From contig JACCLO010000007.1 in NCBI GenBank assembly GCA_029448655.1, positions 1,302,001 through 1,366,000 of the forward strand: 64,000 bases of DNA. Reading direction: 5' to 3'. The stretch comes from Wolfiporia cocos. Lineage: Eukaryota; Basidiomycota; Agaricomycetes; Polyporales; Phaeolaceae. The notes under the pieces are model-generated. The model was not told the DNA's origin. It did no database searches and saw nothing but the letters and a program-made list of their open reading frames with translations. Shown here piece after piece: positions 48,943-60,367 of this stretch (position 1 is the stretch's first letter; each line of letters opens with the position of its first letter). A program made the translations under genes and the position numbers.

Positions 48943-50129
48943 TAGACGACTTGTAGTTAGACGTATAAATCCCAGGTAAATTGCTATAATCATAGGAAAA
49001 ATGCTGTAAGCCCCAGATAAATCTGTGACAAGAAGATGCCACTTCGTCCTCAGAACAACTGTTGCTGGCAAGGCTGACGGACGGCCACGGCCATTGTCAC
49101 CAGCAAGCATTGACGTGCTGGGAACACTTCTGAGGTGCGTGCATCTTGCCTCGTTTTCTCCGCATGATTGACTCTTCGGTAGTGTTGCTGCGGCTGCCAC
49201 AGCAGCATCTCTCTTCTCCCCCGGGATTGCGTTCCCAGGCCACGGTAATGGTACTGTGATGACTACACCAGGCTCTAATCGCCTGATGTCCCCTACTCCC
49301 ACCACGGACATTGGCGGGTCTTGCTGGTCTGGGTATGGATCCTCTAGGAGTTAATCTAGGACAGGCACCCAGCGTTGCTCAGGTTCAGCGGGATGGACGC
49401 GACCGTATCCGCAACGTATGGGAGAACATGTGCGACCGCCTTGGATTGCATTCACGGAATCCTGTATTCCACATGGTGACGGGCTTGGACAGCTTAGATG
49501 TGTATGAAGCTCTTTGGTATGTTCACAGATTGTCTGACAGTGCAACATGTCTGATTTCGAATATTCAGGGAGCTCGCCGAGTTGCTGTGCTGCAAGAGGA
49601 TTTGAGTAGTATGATGCAAAACCTACGTCAAAAGGCCGAGGATTTGTTCTAGTAGCTTTCTGTAGTTTGTGGCAGCTTATAAAATGGACAATGATATGAA
49701 TTTGTATGTTCTGATTGATTTGGGAGTAAAGGCCACTGGCAATGGGTATATTCTGGTAGCTTTTGGCACTCAACCCAGGGCCCCGAGTATTTTTCTCTAG
49801 CTTCCAGTAGATGGGGATATAATTTTTAAATTTTTGGGTATCCGTCCTACATGCCTAATACTACCTTCATAGCTTTTGGCATCTTACAGTAGCTACTACT
49901 ATGTTACCGAGCACCTAAAAGATAGTGCAGGCTATTCTACTGTTCAATTTTAACCCCTATCATACCCGTTGTCTATTGATAGATTCTGGTATGAGGTACT
50001 TTCACTGGGGTTCAACGTCAACCCGTACCTGGTATTGGCTTCTATATCTCCAGTTCAAGCTGTAATAAAGATTACTCGTGCATGTACATTCAGATGTCCG
50101 CGCCGTAGTGGTTTTTATAACCTAGCCTC
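48943..50129. other. Unassigned sequence with one open frame (49311-49652, +)
   Basis: The frame gives 113 residues, opening from TTG, with a helical segment (VWENMCDRLGLHSRNPVFHM, then LDVYEALWYVHRL) and a coiled-coil-like tail. I do not recognise it; a Gag-like or gene remnant is possible. From 49660 to 50130 the DNA is AT-rich and shows nothing else. Confidence 0.35.
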
Positions 50130-50530
50130 TGTCTATAAGTGTGTGACACAAGCAACAACTCAAGCAACTACTCAGGGGAATAGAACTCGCACAAAGGTGT
50201 ATTCCTGATCTGAGGCTACTCAAGGCGTATAAGGCCAAGACGAGTCTGGGGTGCTACCCTGCTCGTCGGCCAGTATATATGTGATTCTACTGTTTGTACC
50301 TGTTTGGCTACTGTACAGTTATTACATAAGCTGATAGTCCGAGATAGTGTAGGTAACCCTATAATGGGTGTAGGTACACGGCACAGAGTGTCCGGGGGTC
50401 TGACAACACGTGATAGGGTGATCGGGGTCTTTGCACGTGACTGCTTAGGCGCGCGCTTAGATAAGATAAGGGTTTAGGCTCTAGTCACTAGTCGTTGGCT
50501 AGGCGAAAGAAATCGGCTTGTGACAGTGTG
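50130..50530 (-). mobile_element. 3'-end relic of the dUTPase Ty3/gypsy family (pol tail plus LTR)
   Basis: The reverse complement aligns with 5195-5575. The match begins with ACTGTCACAAGCCGATTT, which is the end of the polyprotein frame, passes the stop region (CGACTAG) and continues through the LTR (CCTTATCTTATCTAAGCGC, CTATCAGCTTATGTAAT, CACCCCAGACTCGTCTTGGC, CCCCTGAGTAGTTGCTTGAG). Because coding sequence is included, it is a truncated 3' end rather than a simple solo LTR. Many substitutions show that it is older than the copy at the left edge. Confidence 0.85.
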
Positions 50531-51177
50531 TGGCGATTGTATGTGTGTACCTGCTGTACAGGCAAACATCTTTATTCCAAATCACAACGTAAGCTGGGAG
50601 TAACCAGTAAAAAAATCATGACTGCGAGCATGACATTCGCAAGAGTGCAAGTACACGTTATCTGTGTACATTGTACTTTCATCTGCTTTGCTTACCGCTA
50701 CCCAAATGTGTTGGCCTTTTGTATCCCAGCTGTTGGAATCGGGTTGATTCACTAAATGGCCCACCTCCAAGACCATCTCCCAGGGTAAATCGTCCTGTTC
50801 GCTCTACAGATCAGCCCTAGTCTGTGGGAATCACATGCGGTAATATGCCACACCTTCCACCAACTTCTTACGGCGACTTCATCGAGTTTATGTTGCTTGG
50901 TAACCTTGCATTGTGTGCCAATCGCATCAGATGCACGAGTCTGCCCACCCGGTAGCTCCTGCATCTCCTGCGTCTATTTCTTAATGATGCCGGTCCTTTC
51001 AGCACGCACAGCGTGCTGCAACCCTGCTTCCTATTGACCGTCGCCGCGACGACAAGCTCGGAGGACCTACCGTAAAAGGTCTCAGGCGCTAGGGGGTAAT
51101 GGGCGCTTGAATATCGTGCACGGACTGAGTAAGTCTCCGCTGTGGGTAACAACTATGCCTTATACAAGGTTGGACTT
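50531..51177. other. Spacer with dispersed repeat copy 2
   Basis: No gene is supported. Bases 50913-51020 repeat 40785-40895. Confidence 0.5.
50913..51020 (+). repeat. Dispersed repeat, copy 2
   Basis: This is a diverged copy of 40785-40895, same strand, sharing TGTGTGCCAATCGCA and TAGCTCCTGCATCTCCTGCG-like blocks. Confidence 0.7.
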
Positions 51178-51185
51178 AGTATCTG

Positions 51186-51259
51186 TTGGAATAAACCAGC
51201 AGGGGCATACCACTACTCCAACTGTGGAGTAGTGGTATGTCCCTGCTGGTTTATTCCAA
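51186..51259. repeat. Near-perfect palindrome: 35-bp arms, 4-nt loop
   Basis: The left arm 51186-51220 starts TTGGAATAAACCAGCAGGGG, and the right arm 51225-51259 is its reverse complement with a single G/A difference (a G-U pair if transcribed). The loop is ACTG. The direct repeat AGTATC lies on both sides (51178-51183 and 51261-51266), as a target-site duplication would. It could be a foldback MITE, or the precursor of a small RNA. No protein is encoded. Confidence 0.95.
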
Positions 51260-51266
51260 AAGTATC

Positions 51267-51689
51267 CGGTCACTTATGGGCACACTAGCATTTCTACGAA
51301 AAGTTGTGATAGTAGAAAAAAAATGTTTGCGTTCTCAGGCAATCGAACTATCGTCAATCGGTACATCACATACATGGTGCTGGTGTCCAGGGTCCCGTGC
51401 TGACAAACCAATGCGCCGACGCGCGGGGTGGCGCTGGGCTTTTACGATTCCATACCTAATCCATTCCATAGTTCTACGAGTGAACGTAGCGGGCGTTGCC
51501 GGAACCGGCGCTACCCTTATGCATTGATTGCTTATATAATATCTTCATTAGATAATGCCCCCGGTGCCATCAATGACAACATCTAGAATTACGGAATATC
51601 TATTTTCCCTACAGATTATATATATACTGACGTGTTGATCAACACCCAAATAAAACAACTGTTGGTGATCAGCCTCTGTGCACACTTCC
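51267..51689. other. Spacer, no supported gene
   Basis: The frame starting inside the palindrome (51237-51527) has no recognisable motif. Near 51545-51575 lies the inverted partner of 45226-45255. Confidence 0.45.
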
Positions 51690-52520
51690 ATGAATTGCCT
51701 TGGCAACGGGATCTAAAAGCCGCATGCAGGCGTCATCAAAGACGATCAATTTCCACACGGAAAATGAGTGAGCTGTCAGACTTAGGAACGCACTAGTCAG
51801 CTATCAGCGCCCGAGTTTTTACCTCCGAGTTTCGTAACAAAGGACTCGCCGGTCATAATGAGCGCGGCACTATCAATAGAATCGGTTTATCAGGATCTGC
51901 AACGGAAAGACCATCAGATTCTGGCATTTTCCTGGATTGTCTGATGGTCTATCTCAGGCACTGGGTGAGTCAACTTTGATTTGACAATAGCACTGCGCAT
52001 TACTAACAGGCCGCCAATCCCCAAGTTCTGGACACCAACACTTTACCAATAAGCGCATGTTGACCTGATGCGTACCGCGGATCTGCCTCGATTCCGACCA
52101 CCAAGTCTGATCGCAGCCACACTGACATATGAGTACCCGTGAGCCCCTATAGGGGCTAGAGTATTCTGGACGATCTTGATGACACTTGATGTGCCGCTTC
52201 CTAGATACACGGGATCGACGAACGTTCCTTGATCGCGATGCCCGCCCGATACCGAAAAGTATAAGCTGGGGTCGGTGTGCTCCACTTCGTAAGGCATGGC
52301 GCGTGGGGAGACATATCTGAATATGAGTGCGTACCGATAGTCTGGTATCAAATGCCGCACATATGCATTAATTGATCAGGATCGTCGTCCAGCCTACCGT
52401 CGAACAATTGATAGCTACTCACCAACCTCTGATCCGTGATGCCAACAATAATTGCCAACATTAATCTGCCCTTTATTTTTTTTGTTCTTCAGGTGGCAGA
52501 ATCAGGCGGTAAGTGTAGCA
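51690..52520 (+). pseudogene. Decayed copy of the flavin monooxygenase 3' half
   Basis: The sequence aligns in order with 38618-39560. Shared pieces include TTGGCAACGGGAT (ATG-motif region), TCAGCGCCC before the exon-9 start, GGCACTG followed by GTGAGTCAA (exon 10), GACAATAGCACTGCGCATTACTAA (intron), and CTTCAGGTGGCAGAATCA-like sequence near the last introns. Frame is broken by many indels, and no earlier exons are present. Introns are retained, so it arose by DNA duplication and not by retrocopying. Confidence 0.85.
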
Positions 52521-54745
52521 AATGGTCACACATAAGGGAAAAGCAGGACTCCCTATGCGCATCACGCGTCCAGGCTATTACAAATCGGGAGTGCCGCTTA
52601 CAGTCGACGAGGCGGAAGCGGTTTCTTCGTGAGCAGAACATGGGAGCCTTCAAGGAATAGACCACGGAACGAAGGTGACGTAAGTGGCAGGGTAGGTGTC
52701 TACGTCTCTGCAGCTGCAGGTACTGAAGACAACCCGACGCGAGAACAGAAGTTGATGGAAGCTTCAGGGATGATGTAGTGGTGGTATCCATGCAATCACA
52801 GTATGCATGTTCGACCTACTCAATCTTTGATCCAGAAGTCATGCATAGTGCATAAGACACTATGTGGAACATTGCACTTACTTGGTATATGGAGCTCAAT
52901 ACCTGAGAAATGGACGTCAAGGCTGCACCTGCAGACATGAGGCGTGTTTGGGCGATGTTGGTGAGACGCTCGATGACTTTGTATCACAGTCAGTGTCTCA
53001 CAGACTGTGATGCTCACTAGATTTACCCGTTCGACGTTGCCATACCGTATCGCAGCAGAGTAACACGCTTTGGACGAACCATTTGTACGCGGGAGGGTAT
53101 GATATTAGGTTCGCACCATATTGGGGGTAGGTATGCAGTATCTAGGAATGCTTGCGAGCGTAAAGACCAGGTGAACTCCCATGGCTTGAATGCCACTGAT
53201 ACCAGTGTACCATATCTGCCGCGGCCGGTCAGTATGTCGACAAGCGCTTAAGTCCAAACGTTATTTTAAACTCCGCCTCGCCTGGATGCATGCCGACTTC
53301 AGATAGTAAGCATTACTCTGAGCTCATACACTTTGCAACAAATTGCGAATCATCGCATCCGAGGATAGAAGTACTTGCACTTTGATTCCCGTGGACACCC
53401 GATTTAGGTTCTGGCGCGAAAGCTACATTCTCCGTCAACATCGACATATGACAGCCTTGAGTACATGAATCGCTCTGCACACAGCATGTTCGTCGCAGGA
53501 TCTTTTGAGCACTGCAATTGAATCCGATGGTGTGTTAGATCGTAAAAATTACCCGCAGCTGACCATGATGGTCATAGGTGTGCAGGTACAAGGACGCTTG
53601 CATCGTAAATGAACATGGGAGAACGGTCTGGTCTTCCGCTACACGCAATCGCGGAGGCCACACATTTTCCATATTTAGCGTCACTCGCTAAGTGGATCAG
53701 GCCAAAATTGTTTCTTGGGCGGAGTCCCATACAGTACTGGTTTACCGATTTCATGTCACACGGCCTGGCGGCGTATTAGGGTTGCTTGCTGCATTGGCTG
53801 TGAGTAACTTGACATTGTGAGTCTCATCTCCCAGCGCTCTCCTTACGGCTCAGATCCCGAGATCCGAGGTGGAGTTCGGTCAAGGAAGCACATTGTACGC
53901 GAGCAATCGAACCTAGATGTCTCGCGGGAAGTGATCCTAGGTCTGGATTCACGGGTATTGTAAACCTGTCTAATGATCCTATGCAACTACGCGACGATTT
54001 GAGAGACGTGCAGACCAAGTCTGCCCCCGTTCTTTAAGCCGGTTTGGCAGTATTCATCCTCAGCAGTAAACAACTTGATGCCGCTGATGAAGGCACATAC
54101 ACGACCAATGTGGCAATATATTTACCACACAACCAAGCCCCTGCTGTGTCCGAATTAACAGCTCTAGTATCTCATGATCTCCTCCACCAGCAAAACGTCG
54201 AGCATTTTAAATTTGCCCATCTCTCATACCCTGTACGCTCCACACACACGAGTATACTACCTGTGAGACTTACTAAATGTGTGGCGATGCAATAGTGTGT
54301 ATGTGTGGAATGAACCAAGTATCGAATAATAGCACATCATACACCCGTTCATAGGTGATACGAGACGACCAAGCAAGCCATCGGTTCCTCAAATTTCCAA
54401 ATTTAGCGAGGTCTATTCTTCTGCTATTTCGCTTATTATTGGTTGAACTTCTACCTGGCACACCATCTTGACATAACGGGAAAATTAATGCGGCGGTGCA
54501 AGTGAGCCACTTTGTATATTATAGCCCGGAGGTCTCACCTTCTCTCCTACGGCTTCCTGTCTTGCATCTGCCTGCTTCGTTAGCCTAACTCATGAGGTTT
54601 AGCTAGCGCTCCACGCATAGATGCCTGCTGATTCTTTCGTTCGAACTGCCACTGGTTCATATCAAGCACCTGGTAAGTGCTATTTATGGAAAATCGCTGA
54701 TCTATACCAATTGTCTATCGCGCATTTCGCAGCATAGAGATAGGA
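52521..54745. other. Gene-poor spacer upstream of finger gene C
   Basis: No gene is supported. Near 54621 an ATG opens a short frame that, if the GT-AG intron 54673 to about 54730 is spliced, would give an upstream peptide of under 20 residues ahead of the finger gene. This is weak. Confidence 0.45.
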
Positions 54746-55912
54746 ATGACCGGTCGTCCCAATCTCCCCGAGCAATGGCCCATTCGTTATTCAAACTTCT
54801 CTTCACCCGTGTATCAAGAACCCGTTGTATCTAGTTCTTCGCCAAGGACTGCGGCACACTCATTCTCAGTGCATCCTGGGCCAAATGTTCTCACAAATAA
54901 CACATCTGCCGGTACGACCGACACGCCTATGAACTACTCTGTATCCTATCAATGGTCAGACATCGGATATAGTTCCTTACTAACAGAGACAGAGCTATCA
55001 CCCAGGAACTCTTCAGATGCACAGTATGCCACCATCATTCCGGGTCTCCTCGCGTCTTCACAGTCCGGGAGACTTGTCTCTCCCGAATACAGTCCTTTGC
55101 CATCAGCTGCTTATATAGAGCAGGCTTTATACCAACAGCCCCAGGTGCTGCAGGCTGCTACAGCTCAGAGGATCGCTACGCTCCAACGGATCCCACGAGG
55201 CATCAACGGATCTCCAATTACTGCTCAGACTAGTGACAGATCTGGAAGGCGCACGGCCGATACGGAAAATTTGTTCACAGAGCATCCGCTTGTCATCCCT
55301 GACGGCTCTCACACATCATATCAGGACGATATGGGCCGATCCACCGCCACAAATCTCGTAGGAGACTGGCAGCACCCTGTGGTAGATCACCCGTTGACTT
55401 TCCGGTTCGCTTGTGCTCAGTCGAAACTACTCGGCTGATGACTGATCAAGTATACTATGTCTAGGCCGAGTCATTTCGGAGAGCATGTGCTTCCAGACGG
55501 TGGCTTGCCAATGACGTATCGCACGCATCCGACAGATAGAGGCCCGCTTAGTACACACGCCTCGCGACGAACCCATTCGAATGCTCAGCCTTCCGGTGCA
55601 AACAACTGGTTCATATGCTATTGGGACTCCTGCGGTGGTCAAATACGCTCTGGTACAACCCGTGGAGTCCGGGCGCATTTGAATTGTGCTCATCCCGCAG
55701 CAAGAGATCTCGGTGTTGTACGCTGCCATTGGAAAGGGTGCAGTCAAGAACTCCGCCAAGGAAGCCTTGCTCAGCACATTGCAGGGCTGCATTTACGCTC
55801 TCTCCAAGTTCCTTGCGAGTACCCAGGCTGCAACGCGCGGTTATCGAGAAGGGACTCGATGCGCAGGCATATGAAGAAATGTCACCCTGCTAATGTGAGC
55901 CTTCACATTTAG
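54746..55912 (+). CDS. Triple C2H2-type zinc-finger protein C, about 368 aa
   Basis: Two exons, 54746-55404 and 55465-55912, are joined by a 60-nt intron that removes two in-frame TGA codons. The reading frame is the same on both sides, so skipping the intron would truncate the protein before the fingers. The N-terminal 220 residues are Ser/Thr/Gln-rich and disordered. Fingers: CYWDSCGGQIRSGTTRGVRA followed by HLNCAH; CHWKGCSQELRQGSLAQH, ending GLH; CEYPGCNARLSRRDSMRRHM, ending KKC. The third is C2HC, as in gene B. Same family as genes at 34586 and 42902. Confidence 0.82.
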
Positions 55913-57580
55913 CCGCCACTATATGTTCATCGAAAGCTGATGTCCACGACCTTCTATGTTACTTCAGTCTCCCAATTTCATAAGTTCTGCGTATATTTAG
56001 TTGTTTACACAGCCTTGCGTATCGCTCAGGACCTATGAGCCCTCGGCACTTCTTCAGAACGGCCTCATCGCATTTCATATATCTGATGGGATGGTATTTA
56101 ACGAACGTTCTCCCTTTCATTACCTCTCGGGATAGATACCCTTATTTTATATGTTTATTTTCCTGAGGGCATGTTTTCCTCTTAACGAGATGTAGAGCGT
56201 CCCCCACGTACATGTGTAAGTCTCTCGAGCCTTCTTCTAGAGCATTGTTCACTGATTGCCCAAACCTATGGCATCATGCCTCCAACAGCAGCGGGACACA
56301 GGGACGTGAACGCTGCCATGTGATGATTTCATTCTCTGGACCATCTGATTTGCCGGCTGGACTGGACATTTTCTGTGCACAAACCCGGGTAGACGTACTA
56401 ATGTGTCTGTCGTCTGCGATACCAATAGTTTCATAGGAGATACGAGCGGTAGCTAGGCTTCCCAACAGATAGCAACACAATAGTACCATCAAATTGTCCA
56501 TCCGTGGTTTCATTGACTTTCGTCATCGCCTTATCGTGTCATATTCCGAGTAATCAATCCCCCTGACATGACCACCCTTGGCCCTCAGAGCTAACTGGGG
56601 TGAGGCGAGCGGAACAATGCCAAGTTCAGACTGAGGTCTGAGCCCGACGTCCAACCCCCAATTATGTATTAGCGTATTTGTTGCCGAGATGGCGCTTCCC
56701 TTTTCTAAGAGGCCGGTTAGCGTGAGTCACGATTTGCCCGTGACACCCCCAAAGCAAAACCCTGAGCTGAGAAGACATATTCAAAACAATAGAAAATTAC
56801 TCGGTCAACTTAAGACAGCCCAGATCGGACATGGTTTGCGACACGATGAGGAATGCAGTGGGCACCTGTATCACTGATCATCGCCTCCGCGAGCTTGAGA
56901 TAATTCGATCCAAAGATAAGAAAAAATTGTTGATTTCGAGAGTGTTCCACACGAAGCCAGCCTCACAATCTCCGGCGGATAAAGGGCGCGGCATATAGAA
57001 CGATCTCTACTGTTACATCAACTTGGAAGGCGAGGCTCATGCTTGAAGGAGTCAGCGCTTCAGCGGCATGCCATGTGCATCAGATTGATCTTAGTTAGTG
57101 CCCATTGATGTTGACCGCGACGTCTGGGTTGCGGCTCTGCTGTTATACAGCCGTAGCATCAAGAGTTGTCTGGATTCTGTGTGATGCTGGTATGTTCCTC
57201 AACGAGAAGTCCGGATCATGACTTAGCAGCCGCCAAGTCTTCCTCACAGTGGCCGCGCTCCTTTCCATCTTGCTGGGAAGATAGTCATTGGCTCAGCATC
57301 GCTCTGACACTTCATGCCCGGGAGCTAGCACACCTCGACGCTTCTCCTTCACGAACGGCACAATGGCCACGGTGAGCCGTTTCCTCCCAGGACTTTGCTA
57401 GGCTGGCCGAGTCGTAGGCGGGTCCCAGCTCCGCAGGCTCTAGCCTTTCCGGAGGCGTTCCGGGTTCACGTGCAAGTCATAAAACTCGGACGTAGGCCAA
57501 TATATATCGCGCATACGATGCAGTACACTCTACCAACAAGAAACGATAGCCCATACCACACATAGAGCTCCTTCACTGGA
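55913..57580. other. Intergenic, no supported gene
   Basis: Only short frames without motifs are seen. TATATATC at 57501, about 80 bp before the MFS start and just after GGCCAA, is a candidate core promoter. Confidence 0.5.
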
Positions 57581-59428
57581 ATGCGAGAGGCAGTAGACCA
57601 CACGGACATTCCCCTCTCGACGCTCCATCCAGACGACGCATCCTCTACGTCGACCTTGACTATATCAGATGGGGGTCTCCGAGCATGGCTTGCCGTTCTA
57701 GGAGGGTATGCCAAATTCTCGAATTATATCCATTTGAGCGGATTATTCACTAGGCTTACAGATACTTAGTGATATTTTCAACATTCGGGTACTCTAATTC
57801 ATTCGGGGTTTATCAAGACTATTATACATTGCACGGGTCCTCTTCCTCATCAGACATTAGCTGGATCGGATCCTTACAGGTACGGCACCACCATATACTT
57901 CAGGATAGAGATGTGCTAATCACAATTAATACAGCTTTGCTTGATGTTCGCCGTAGGTTTGCCAGCCGGGAGGCTATTTGATAGAGGCTATTTCCGAACT
58001 ACATCGGTCGCTGGTACCCTCCTATACTCGTTCTCGTATGTTGTAATCTTGGGTGTCGTTTATTTCACTGATCAAGTACTATACAGCCTATTCATGTTGT
58101 CACTCGCAAGTCCGCAGAAGTACTATCAGCTCCTGCTATCTCAGGGAGTCGGAATGGGTCTGGGCGCAGGTCTCCTTGTGGTACCTGCTATGTCTCTTCA
58201 AGGCCATTATTGGAAAAAGCGGCGCTCTCTAGCCATGGGCCTGGTTGCAGCGGGTAAGTACAAGTTGATATATCTCACGATCAAGGCCGATAATTTATAT
58301 ATCGCGCTTGTTAGGCTCCGGCTCTGGAGGTTTGGTATATCCCATCATGTTGAATCGTCTTTTCAACGGCGCCTTGGGCTTTGCTTGGGGTGTGCGTGTC
58401 TCTGCATTTGTGACGTTCGCCCTCCTCGTGATTGCAAGTTGCGTCATGACAACTCGGACGAATGGCGCGAAAGAAGACTCGCAGCCACCTCAACCCCGTA
58501 TCAGCGCCGTTTTGACAGACGTGCCATATGTTCTGCTGGTAGTCGGGTGAATACAGCTCTGATATTACCATTCGGAATTTACTGACACAATCTTAGGGGC
58601 TTCCTCAGTCTCTGGGGTTTATTCTTTCCATGTAAGTGACGCCTCTGATCATATTTCACATCGATAACTCACTTCGCGTTTGGGTAGACTTCTATCTCCA
58701 AGTATGGGCAAATGTGCATGGACTGTCAGATAACCTGGCATTCTACACCGTAAGTCATATAGAATCATCGAATCAATATCATCGTCCGAGGTTTGATGTC
58801 TAGATTGCGATACTGAACGCCGCATCAGTAATTGGACGGATGCTCCCAAACATGATTGCGGATTATGCAGGGATGTTCAACATGATCATCCCATCGACAT
58901 TCATCACCGGTGCCTTGACATTCGCTATGTTCGGCGCCACAAGTCCTGCGGGAGTAGTCGTATTCGCGATCTTTTATGGATTCTTCTCCGGAGCATGTGC
59001 GTAATATCTCACTGAACAATTTGACGGTGCTCATGTGTTACTTGGATGTCTAGCGATTGCGCTTCTGCCTCCTACCGCCGCTAGCCTAGCAAAAGATTAC
59101 CACGAGATTGGGTACGCATTTAACAAATGAGATTGATCTGAACGACGACCTTATGTATTCTCCTCCAACGCCAGCCTGAGATTGGGTGTCATTTACTTCG
59201 TCACATCGTTTGCATTATTGACAGGAACGCCAATATCTGGTGCTCTGCTCGATGTCCACAATCAATGGTCAGGGCCGATCATTTTCAACGCCGTGAGTAA
59301 CACCGACATGCTGGAGTATCATTGCCCCTGTTCAGTCTAACTTACAGGTTGTGCTTATTTCCGGCTCTGTCTTCATGTTGATTTCAAGACAAATCCTCGC
59401 AAAAAGGAAATGCATCTGCCGGATTTAG
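57581..59428 (+). CDS. MFS monocarboxylate-type transporter (MCT/SLC16-like), 429 aa
   Basis: Family members move monocarboxylates or related small acids, or have unknown substrates, across plasma or vacuolar membranes. Eleven exons join in frame: 57581-57705, 57762-57879, 57935-58035, 58087-58253, 58315-58546, 58597-58631, 58688-58749, 58804-58996, 59054-59111, 59175-59292 and 59348-59428 (1290 nt). The acidic N-terminus is followed by the family entry motif DGGLRAWLAVLGGY, then FSTFGYSNSFGVYQDYY, LPAGRLFDRGYF, GVGMGLGAGLLVVPAM, the RRSLAMGLVAAGSGSGGLVY motif and NAASVIGRMLPNMIADYAG. Two blocks of six transmembrane segments are visible around a loop of about 30 residues. The protein looks complete. 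Substrate cannot be read from sequence. Confidence 0.93.
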
Positions 59429-60367
59429 CATTCAAGGTATATCAGACAATTGGTTAGAGTATATGCTTGAGCGTCCGTACAGCTAAATAGTTACTAGCAC
59501 TATATGTACTATTGCAAGCTTATATAAATAGTCTGGCCACGACATCTGTATAAAAACTCACTAGTACTCACTCCCCGCTTCCAAATATATAGGCGACCTT
59601 GCGCTCATCTTGTCTACAAACAAAAAGGCGCTTATCAAGCGCTTATCATTGATCAAGTATGCGATGAAGGCGTACGCCTTTGCTGTTGACTGGCAAGACC
59701 GAAGGGGGCATATGAACGACTGCATGACGTACTGAGCCCGGATATCGTCGTACATGAATAGATGCCCGCCGATCTTACGCTCTAACTGCATGCACAGGAG
59801 AATCACCTGAGTCAGGTTAGTGACTCGTTGGCCCCAGATTTGAACTGACTGCGCATTGCATAAAACCACCGCTCCGGTTGATGTGCGCTGCGCCCACCAT
59901 ACTCTGCGATCTTGACGCTGGTGCTGCGCACATGCCTCCGATTCCACGCTACAGTAAGCTGCGGTCGGTGCAAGTCAAGAACAATGACAGTGCAATATCT
60001 CTTGAACGCTCACGAATAGTTACACCCTTTATTCCGTGAACCAAGCTTTGCGTATCATGTTCTCAGCCAATAGAAGCAGTTCAAGTCGGATAAACGGCTG
60101 AGCTCAAGGGAGCTGGTCGGTACCGCGACCCAGTCACCTCCCGGACGCCTTTCAGTCCATCCATACTTGACTCGAACATGAAGAAGGATCTGCCGGTCTC
60201 CAACAGGCAGCCTGTATGCGCGTGTTCATCCGTTGATCCCGTACAGCCTCATTAGGCGCCGCCATCATGCACATATATAAGGTTCCCACGTCACCTCCAC
60301 CCCTCCGCCATCGAGCCCCACTTGCTCATATTGTCCACCCACTATATCCCATCGATTTGACACTACT
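59429..60367. other. Intergenic, Argonaute promoter at right end
   Basis: A minus-strand frame (59561-59947) has no recognisable motif. CATATATAA at 60272-60280, about 90 bp before the Argonaute start, could be its TATA box. Confidence 0.45.

Noticed and set aside
51237..51527. 96-codon open frame
   Set aside because: It starts inside the palindrome and shows no motif; chance frame.
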